Source: Rhabditophanes sp. KR3021 (Eukaryota > Nematoda > Chromadorea > Rhabditida > Alloionematidae). Taken from it: a stretch of 64,000 bases of DNA. Below, in pieces: positions 56,592-64,000 of this stretch. The notes beneath the pieces were generated by a model that saw only the letters and a program-made list of their open reading frames with translations, was not told the origin of the DNA and made no database searches. The first letter of the stretch is position 1, and the number at the start of each line of letters is the position of its first letter. The stretch spans positions 5,828,001-5,892,000 of the forward strand of contig CAUJLY010000002.1 of the NCBI GenBank assembly GCA_963281155.1, read 5' to 3'. The position numbers and the translations under genes were made by a program.

Positions 56592-59500
56592 ATGGCTTCA
56601 TCGGACAGTTCTCCGGAAGGAAAAAGCATCCAATTACTAAATGACTTAAATAGTTATGTGAAGTTAGCTTTGAACAAAGAATATAGATCAACTGATAATG
56701 TTTTAAATGGGTGAGTTGTTGTTAAGTGGTGTTTAATTAATTATTAATTGATCTTTATAGTGAATTAACCCTAACGTTATGTAACGTCATTGAAGCCATC
56801 TTTATTAATGGGCTGCGTGAAGGTTTTTACCTCAAAATAACGAAGCAAAATCCGTACCCTCAGCCAGTAAGTTAAAAATTGATCTCGTGTCATGCGTCAG
56901 TCAACTGCTTCTCATTATTATGGATTGATTATTTCAGAATTTTTGGCCTATCATTTACAAGTCATCAAACAAAGAGACAACAAAACGCATTGCTGATTTA
57001 AAGCAAATTAAAACAGAGATCGGAAAAGCCCGTGTATGGGTAAGGATCCATGTGAATGAAAAAACATTAGTATCAAATATACTGACGCTGATCGATGACA
57101 AGAAAGCGATCGGCCAAATTTATAATGCTAATGCTTTTCTCTGTGACACTGAATTGACTTCTAAAGCATGCACTGTTTTAAGGCAGTTGGAAGTAAATGA
57201 GGAACTCTTGATTCAGGCAGCTATTAATTCTTCTATGTTAAACTCATGGACGCCTAATCCACTTATTTTTGCTGGGATTGTTCATGGCAAGAGGAAGAAG
57301 GCTAATTTGCAAGATTTCCGAAAAAATACCGAAGACCGAAAGAATTCACTGACTGGGAGTTTGAGAAAGGAAAGTTTGACAGAATGTGAGTTGGAAGAGA
57401 TAGGAGAAGCGGTAGAGGCATTAGGTCATTTTCAAATTGGTGATGAAGTCAATATTCCTTATCGGACAGATGATGATGCGAACGAAGAGTATGGCTGCGT
57501 GGATGATCAGTCTTCGATAATTTCATACAATTCAATACATGATGATACTTCTGGTATACTAGATTGCTACGGACAGTCGCCAATTAATATGGGAAATATC
57601 TTGAGTTCAACGCCCAATAACGACTCTTTCTTTCCGCTGAATATTAGCCCTAATACTATTACCGAGCATCTGACGGCAACTGTTGTTTTCAAGAGAAGAA
57701 AAACTAAGCTTCCTCGTCGTCCATCTGCAAATTTGCTTGACTCAAGAATGAATAGCTCAAGAGAATCCAACAAATCAATAAAGTCTGAGGAAAGTAATGT
57801 TGGCAGAGGGATTCTAAGAGAAACAGATGGTAACAATCTTGTTTACAGTGCCTCCTGTCCGCAAAGAAGTCTAGCCGACGTGCTTGAAAGCCAAGTGTCA
57901 ATGTTTGGTGATCGTAAAAGAGACATTTCCTTAAGCGACGATATGAATGAGCTTGCTTTTGACAATTTTGAGGAAAGTAACCTTAATTTAGATGAAGGCT
58001 CGATTGAACAACCTAAATGGGTGAGTCAAGACAGTAATTCGGGTCAAGTTTCTCCTAAGGAGGAACTTAAAAGCACGAGGATATTCAATTCAATCGGAGT
58101 ATCGAGTGAAATGAATAGTCTAACCAGTAATGAACATTGTTTGGAAAATACCTTTGAAGGAATTTCACATTCCTTTTCGAGTGGGAATAGTTTGAGTGGC
58201 CGTGGATGGAAACGTCCTTCTTCCCAATCTAGTCCGCATCTGTCAGAAAAAAACAAGCACTGTTTCAAGTTTGGGGGGCATGACGGCTGTTAATGAGGTG
58301 GAATTGGTGAAGGAAGAAGAAACAGTGCCTGTAAAAAATGAAAAAGAAAGTAAAATGATTGAAGATGAATTTGTATCTATTTTAAAGGTTATCTCAAATG
58401 AAAAGGGTATTGAGACACAAGATTACAAATGTCTGAATTGTGAACAACCTATCGGAGCCAATTTCGCCAGATTTAAAGTATGCCAATTAGACAAAAAATA
58501 TTATTGCAAAAATTGTATGAAGAAAGGAAAGGAATTATTGATTCCTGCAAGAGTTATTTTAAATGGAGATTTTAGATTAATGCCCGTTTCTCCAAGATAT
58601 GAACAATTAATAAGAAAGTATTACGACAAACCAATTTTTGATGTCGAAGAAATGAATAAGAATATTTATGGGTTCAGCAAAAAACTAAGTCAGATTCATG
58701 AAAAGAGAAGGGTACTTTGTTTCGTATCTCTTTATTTGTTGTCCTGTAAAGACACAACAAAGAATGAATTGATAGAAAAATTGCACGGAGATGATTCGTG
58801 GATCACCAGAATGCATTTGTTCTCATGGAAGGACTTCGAGGATATTGTCAATGGAAGTTTAGAAAAGAAACTAAATGGATTAATAACTTATGCCATAGAT
58901 CATGTTTTCACCTGTCAATTGTGCAGCCAAAAAGGGTTCATTTGTGAATTGTGTAAGTAAAAGAAAATCAAGAAAGAAAAAATTCATTGAATTAAAAAAT
59001 GGGACAGTTTAAATATTAAAATCAAATCAGTCTGTCTTTGGTAATTTCCTTAAGTCAACACGTTCATTATCCTCTATAATGTCTTGTAGAATCAGCTTAG
59101 GAACTTGATCTTTCTTTTTGCAAACATTTGATAGACAATATCGTAAGACGGCTTGCCAGAGTCAAAATTAGTGTTTGCGTCTTTAGTGTAGCCAATTAAG
59201 ATATCCTCAATATTCTCGGTAATTTGCTTTGAAGAATATGGCTTTTTGAGTACAAGAATTTCCATTTGTCGGCTCTATTGTAATTAGACATGTGGCTAGT
59301 CATTCTTCTTTCAATTTCAACTGAATACAATACATGTTCCTTGACATCTTCAACAACTCCTGATTCAAACTCACTAATGTCTGAATAGATAAACATCACA
59401 TGCTGTTTCTTTGGTCATTTTATTGCTATCAGTATCATAATTGAATTTTCCGCGCTTTCAGCATCAGTTCTTGAATTGACTAAAGTTTGTTTATCACTCA

Positions 59501-60600
59501 TCTCATCAATTCATTTTTAATGTCATCAGCAGTTTTTAAGTAGTAGACTTCTGCTTCCTTAAATAGACCTTCACAACTTCTATATTTAACATGATTGGAA
59601 AAATTATTGAGAGCTTCAAAATAGTTACCCCATTTTTCGCATTTAACATCTGTTTCATTTGAAGAGTTTTTTTCTCTAAATTAAACACAAAGAAGCTTTT
59701 CAAATCTATCCTTAAGGCCACCATCAATAACTTTTTGCATGTAGTATGCTCCAATTTCCTCAACTTGATCAAATATAATTAGATTAAGATTAATGTCTGA
59801 AACACATTCCAACAGACAAATTAGTTGCACCGTAGTCATCTTCATGAATACCAGTATTAGCGACATTATCTTTTGCTTTTCCTTGATCTAAGATAAATAT
59901 TAGTTGTAATAGAAGTTTTTTAACATACCTTCGCTAACATGAATTGCACTCCTTGTAATGCCATTACTATTCTCTTGCTTAAGTGCCTTTTTGGTGCTGA
60001 TTTTAAGCTTGATTGAGCTAACTTAAAACTTAATTGTCTAATAAGAAAGGCTGTAGCATCAGGTGTAGCAGTGACTTTTGCCTTCATCTTCCTATCGTCC
60101 ATTTTAGTTTAATAGAAACCCAAATAAGAGTGCAATGTTGTTGCATCTAAAATAAGTTATAACAGTTTGATTTTAAAAGTCATTACACGTAAAATAGCTT
60201 GCAGCTAACACTCATATTTTGAATGAACATAGAATAAAAAAGTTTAATATATACTAAGGTGCATTAAAGATCAAAAACACGAGTCTCCAACACCTTCTGG
60301 AATGATTTTTTAAAAGTTAAAAGGTTTATTTATACAAATTAAATTATCAAAAAAAAATTCCCAAAGTTGTCTATTAATATTTATTATTTCGATTTAGGTC
60401 CTTCAACAAAGATTATTTATCCATTCCAAGACTTCACCGTCAGATGTTCAAAATGTTATTCAGTTTATCACAAGACTTGCTTTAAAAATGACTCAGATTG
60501 CCCAAAATGCGAAAGAAAAGCAAGAATATCGGAGACTATGAAGAAAAACTTTTCTAATTTTTCTTTATTTGAGAATAATAGTCGTTTATGTATGGAATGA
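56592..60600 (+). CDS. RUN domain and Rubicon-homology (DUF4206) protein
   Basis: Five exons: 56592-56710, 56761-56866, 56938-58241, 58270-58952 and 60398-60600, phase-consistent, giving 804 residues. The N-terminal RUN domain includes IEAIFINGLREGFYL, NFWPIIYKSSNKETTKRIAD and KQIKTEIGKARVWVRIHVNE, followed by LTSKACTVLRQLEV. A long Ser-rich linker follows. The C-terminal zinc domain begins YKCLNCEQPIGANFARFKVC, then KKYYCKNCMKKGKELLIPAR and CQLCSQKGFICELC, and finishes in the last exon with VRCSKCYSVYHKTCFKNDSD then CPKC. This layout is that of PLEKHM1/Rubicon relatives, which bind Rab7 on late endosomes and autophagosomes. The 1445-nt last intron carries an antisense relic. The 28-nt intron 3 (58242-58269) is needed to keep frame. 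Confidence 0.83.
59030..60102 (-). pseudogene. Degenerate coding relic in RUN-gene intron (dispersed family, copy C)
   Basis: The best preserved copy, antisense to its host. From 60102 it reads MDDRKMKAKVTATPDATAFL then IRQLSFKLAQSSLKS and ALQGVQFMLAK. A spliceable 51-nt intron (59888-59938) follows. Shifting frames then give NVANTGIHEDDYGATNLSV, QVEEIGAYYMQKVIDGG, EKWGNYFEALNNFSNHVKY, QITENIEDILIGYTKDAN, TNFDSGKPSYDIVYQMFAKR and QVPKLILQDIIEDNERVDL. At least five frameshifts or stops. The retained intron argues against a processed retrocopy. Family not recognised. Confidence 0.55.
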
Positions 60601-60642
60601 TAATTATAAAATTTTGTATATGTCTTAAAGTAATATGTTCAT

Positions 60643-63425
60643 TTATTCAAACAGAGCCTTAATTTGATTCGCTGCTCGTTCTTTTTTGGCAGACTTCAAT
60701 CTTGCTTTTGTTTTAGAAGCTAGACTTGGTGTAGGAGCCATACTTCCTAAAATTGAATTATAGCTTAAATAGACATTTTTCATTTGAGAGTCTTCATGTT
60801 TGATTAGGGGTTGAATATTTGACTTGACGCAACGCATATTATTTCCTGTATAAGCAATTCCTCTCAATTGCCATTCTCCTATATCCTCATTCCATGAAAC
60901 ATGTTGTTCAATTAGTTCAAGGTATTGTTCAGGAATGTAATTGTCAATTACAGTTAAATAAAGCATCAATTCACGTCTTAGCTGCCGGACATTGTCTAAT
61001 AATGATTCCATTTCACGTTGATGTTCTTCCTGAATGTCTTTTAATTCTTCTTTGGCGTCATGCAAAAGAGTCCATACTTTTTTGGCTTTCTTGGACTTTC
61101 CAGTAGCTTCTTCTTGCAGGGAACTGTACTTTTCTTCTATATCTAGACGTTCGGCTTGCTTGGATTCTAGTACTTTTCTTAATTCAGTTTCATTTTGTCT
61201 GGCACTTTCTAATTCTTTGTTGCTTTCTTCAAGTAACTGAGCTTGTTTTTCCGCTAAAAATAAATATTAGTTTATGTAATTTCTATAACTATTTAGATTC
61301 AGAGAATAAATTGGTATTAATGTAATACATTTTTAACAATTGTGCAAACTATAGTGATTCTATATCAACACAAAAAGAAGAATTTACCAAGATAAAGTCC
61401 TTAATTGCGATTTATGCCCTTTGACAGCTTCAAGTTCACATAGCATAAACAATTTCACGTGTGTACAAGCACAAACCTATCTGACTTAAACTAGACAAAG
61501 AATTGCTGAATTAACAAAGGACAAAAATGAAATTGAGACAAGACACGAATATATCAACTTCCTAAAGAAAAGATTAAGAAAGGAGTTCAAATTCAACAGC
61601 AAATGGAGCGACACCACTGCTTTGGAAGGAACTTATGGTGTATATTGTTCATGGAGGAGACAATCAATCTTACTACACTACAACAAAAAAGATGAATTGG
61701 AGTTTTTGTTTGATGGCAAGTAAAAGGCTATGTACAGAGTCTTCACTGCAGGCAAGGGAATGATAGTCTTGAAGAAGACGTATGCCTCAGAAGATCATGC
61801 TCTAAACATGACTCAACTGTTTCCTGAAAGAAAAGATGAAGTTGCAAAACTAATCTTCCGAGAATTCTTAAATGCTAATCAACTCGTTGATTTAATATAG
61901 TCTGCAATTCCCTGATTTGTCAATTTAATCCGCTTTTTTACCCATTTTTAATTTAATAAAATAGCTCTACCTTTTTCAAGCATGTTTTCACCGCCAACAA
62001 TAATATTCTTTTCAATTTGCTGTAACTTCGCTAACAAACCCTCGTGATCCTTTCTACTCTTTTCCAATTCATCCTCTTTTACCCTTAATTCTGAAGCTAA
62101 TCTCTTTCTCTCGCCTTCCGCAATTCCTTTTTCTCTGTCCAATTCATTTCGCCTTCTTTTTATTTCAGCTTCCTTTTCAGCGATTTTCTCTTTCCATTGT
62201 TCATCAATTACCGCTGTATCAATTGGAAGCGTAATGGTATCTCCATCATTATCGCTTTCATCCGAACCATTTTCCTCATCTCCTTCTAATTGTTTCTTCA
62301 AACTTTCAATTTCTAGCTGGATCTTTCTCAACAACGTATCTTTTGGATCTTCATTAATCTTAGCAACATTCTTAATATTCTTGGCCCTATTAGCGTACCT
62401 CAAAGTACTCACTGTCTCCTCGTAATTATAAGTAACTGGTCCGATATTAGCAATCATCAATGTTTTTGCATTTCCACCAAGTGAATCTTGCAACAATCTC
62501 GTCAATTTACTATTTCTATAAGGAATGTGCGTACTCTTAGCATCAACTAATGCAGAAATTACATTTCCCAGTGTAGATAAACTCAAATTAATTTTACTAG
62601 CTTCTTTCAATCTTATTCCAGAAGCACCCGTCTTGCTTTGTCTTTCACTTCCTGCCAGATCAACTAGATGTAATTTGCCTTGAACTATATGTTGATTGCC
62701 ACCGATTATTTCGGAAGATTCTATTGTGATGGTGAATAAAGCGTGAGATCGAGAAGAATGTTCATTCATATATGTGGAGCCAATACTGCGGTTTTTGGAA
62801 CCTATTTCCATTATTTGGTACATATTTCCGGCACTTGACACTGTCACAGAAGTTAAGTCTTTCACATAAACGCCAATATCAGGTCTTTCCTTCATTTCGA
62901 GGGATTTGTGGCTATCTTTAGCTAGGAGGTCTCTAATTTCTTCATTATATATTTCGAGAAATGAAACTCTCACAAGGAAAGTTTTGTCATCTTTGGATTT
63001 GGAAATATGGCCAAAGATATGTGCAAATGAGTTAGGAATAATTCCTCTTTCTTCAGGAATATCAGGCGAACCACTCATAGTATAAGTTTTTCCTGTTCCT
63101 GTTTGTCCATAGGCAAAAATAGTTCCGTTATAGCCTTTCAACACATTTTCAATAATCGGTCTCGCCACAGAATTATAAACTGTATACTGGTCCGAGTCCA
63201 TATCAAAAACATCATCAAATGTAAAGTCTTTAGTGGACTCCTAATGAAATTAATTAATTACGACAATTAAGTCCAACTTACATTTGAATTCGATTTATTA
63301 GAAACAACAATACTTTTATTTAATTTATCAATGCTAACCGCCAATTTGTCGCAATTACCTATTTCATCTGGATTCAAAGGTCTACATCTGACGCAAACCT
63401 TTACATTATTATCTTCATCTTCCAT
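60643..63425 (-). CDS. klp-20: Kinesin-2 motor subunit, KIF3A-type (KLP-20-like)
   Basis: Exons 63282-63425, 61971-63240 and 60643-61253 (phases 0, 1) give 674 residues. The motor domain is complete: start [13 protein letters not shown]-loop [10 protein letters not shown], switch [12 protein letters not shown], switch [18 protein letters not shown], and neck [18 protein letters not shown]. An acidic-basic neck region ([15 protein letters not shown]) is followed by a coiled coil and [20 protein letters not shown]. The tail reads [20 protein letters not shown], then [20 protein letters not shown] then NNMR, the KIF3A-specific block. Works in heterotrimeric kinesin-II for anterograde intraflagellar transport in sensory cilia. 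The 717-nt intron 2 holds an antisense relic. Symbol by analogy to C. elegans. Confidence 0.92.
61490..61900 (+). pseudogene. Degenerate coding relic in kinesin intron (dispersed family, copy D)
   Basis: Plus strand, antisense to kinesin-2. It reads [20 protein letters not shown], then [40 protein letters not shown], a stop, then [20 protein letters not shown], and ends [20 protein letters not shown] then NQLVDLI and TAG. The final block aligns with [17 protein letters not shown] (copy A) and QVPKLILQDIIEDNERVDL (copy C). Only one internal stop is seen across 130 codons, so it may be the youngest copy. Confidence 0.5.
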
Positions 63426-63907
63426 TTTAGATTAAATAAGTACACGACAATACTTGAGATTGCCAATATATGCTATCCACAATGCCGTTGCTATGTGCTT
63501 TATGCAAATCTATTAGTCAGTCGTTCTCATTTGCGTTAGTATTCCTTGTAATCTCCGCCTACTGACAAAACTTTAATCGATGTCACCCACGATTGGAAAA
63601 ATATGTACTACAAGTAGTGATAAAGAGAACCCACCATTTCCCAATTGTTATTTAACCATTTCAGAAAATATTGTGCGTCAGCTATTCGTTTAATTTTACA
63701 TATTATTAATGCCATACTAAACTAATATTTATAGCAAATTTGTTAAATTATTTATTGACCCGTTTAGTACCAAAAACCATATTATTGATATCATCAAAAG
63801 TCATCTCTATTTTGTTTAACTTTTTAGAATAAACAAAAGTTTTTATTAGAAGTTATATCTTTGTTGTATTAAGTGGTCGCCTTTATAATAATTAAAAATC
63901 ATAAGAG
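63426..63907. promoter_or_regulatory. Divergent promoter region with possible RFX X-box half-site
   Basis: The 482-nt space between kinesin-2 (minus) and the next gene (plus) must carry both promoters. At 63487-63500 the plus strand reads GTTGCTATGTGCTT. On the kinesin strand its right half is ATAGCAAC, an exact X-box half-site; the left half (AAGCAC) matches poorly. It lies about 62 nt upstream of the kinesin ATG, within the usual X-box distance for ciliary genes. Confidence 0.35.
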
Positions 63908-64000
63908 ATGGACAGTACCACCGAAAACCCTTGCAATGCTTGGATTAATGCTGAAAGAGCATTAGAAAAAATTGGTGGATCAGTACCACCACCTCCACCA
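63908..64000 (+). CDS. 5' end of an unidentified gene (cut by window)
   Basis: An ATG at 63908 opens a frame reading MDSTTENPCNAWINAERALE then KIGGSVPPPPP, still open at the window edge. The start of a polyproline stretch is visible. No family can be assigned from 31 codons. Confidence 0.45.
   Translation, partial: MDSTTENPCNAWINAERALEKIGGSVPPPPP

Overview
This window is nuclear DNA of a nematode. The evidence is a small MSP-fold sperm protein of the SSP type at the left end, two intact and one decayed serpentine chemoreceptors in tandem, an AT-rich base composition, and many small introns (mostly 38-50 nt, some only 23-31 nt) with TTTTAG/TTTCAG-type 3' splice sites. The base composition and intron style would fit a clade IV (tylenchine/Strongyloides-like) worm, but that placement is inference. 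No bacterial genes, tRNA or rRNA genes were seen.

Layout. 0-7 kb, all minus strand: a sperm-specific protein; a membrane-anchored carboxylesterase-like protein lacking the catalytic Ser and His; a decayed tandem copy of it; and three very small genes (an intermediate-filament coil-1A-like peptide, a 65-aa secreted/anchored peptide, a 134-aa single-pass membrane protein). 8-10.2 kb: a DNAJB6-type DnaJ protein. 10.2-20.3 kb: a gene-poor stretch with no convincing CDS but some minus-strand exon-like sequences, including a 24-nt candidate microexon. 20.3-25 kb, minus: a secreted helical protein, a gamma-tubulin complex component (GCP3-like) and PHF5A, the last two close enough to be co-transcribed. 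27-30.5 kb, plus: a ZnT zinc transporter and glycerol kinase. 30.5-35.9 kb is a transposon-rich island: a dead Helitron Rep, a 5'-truncated frataxin, a broken RTN4IP1-like reductase and a dead Tc1/mariner. 35.9-44.4 kb, plus: importin-13-like karyopherin, ATG3, and the chemoreceptor cluster. 44.6-50.2 kb, minus: an EF-hand protein, a Mn-type cation diffusion facilitator, and a secreted Gln-rich repeat protein. 51-55 kb: a recently broken multi-pass membrane gene, an SRFBP1/BUD22-like nucleolar protein and a tetraspan membrane protein. 56.6-63.4 kb: a RUN + Rubicon-homology protein (plus) converging on kinesin-2 (minus), then the start of a further gene.

Main unexplained signal: degenerate pieces of what looks like one protein-coding family lie in large introns of four genes (DnaJ, the secreted helical protein, the RUN protein, kinesin-2), with a weaker fifth candidate in the reductase. 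Each is antisense to its host gene. I do not recognise the family; the relationship is read by eye from short shared motifs (NIE-x-ILI, SG-x-PS, and a C-terminal LI/F pattern). Other notable points are ultra-short introns, a possible RFX half-site upstream of kinesin-2, a coil-1A-only filament-like peptide, and a pseudogene broken by two in-frame TGA codons and a frameshift.

Most genes are core eukaryotic housekeeping functions (RNA splicing, microtubule nucleation, nuclear import, autophagy, metal transport, glycerol use, ciliary transport). Exon models were made by hand from splice signals and phase agreement.
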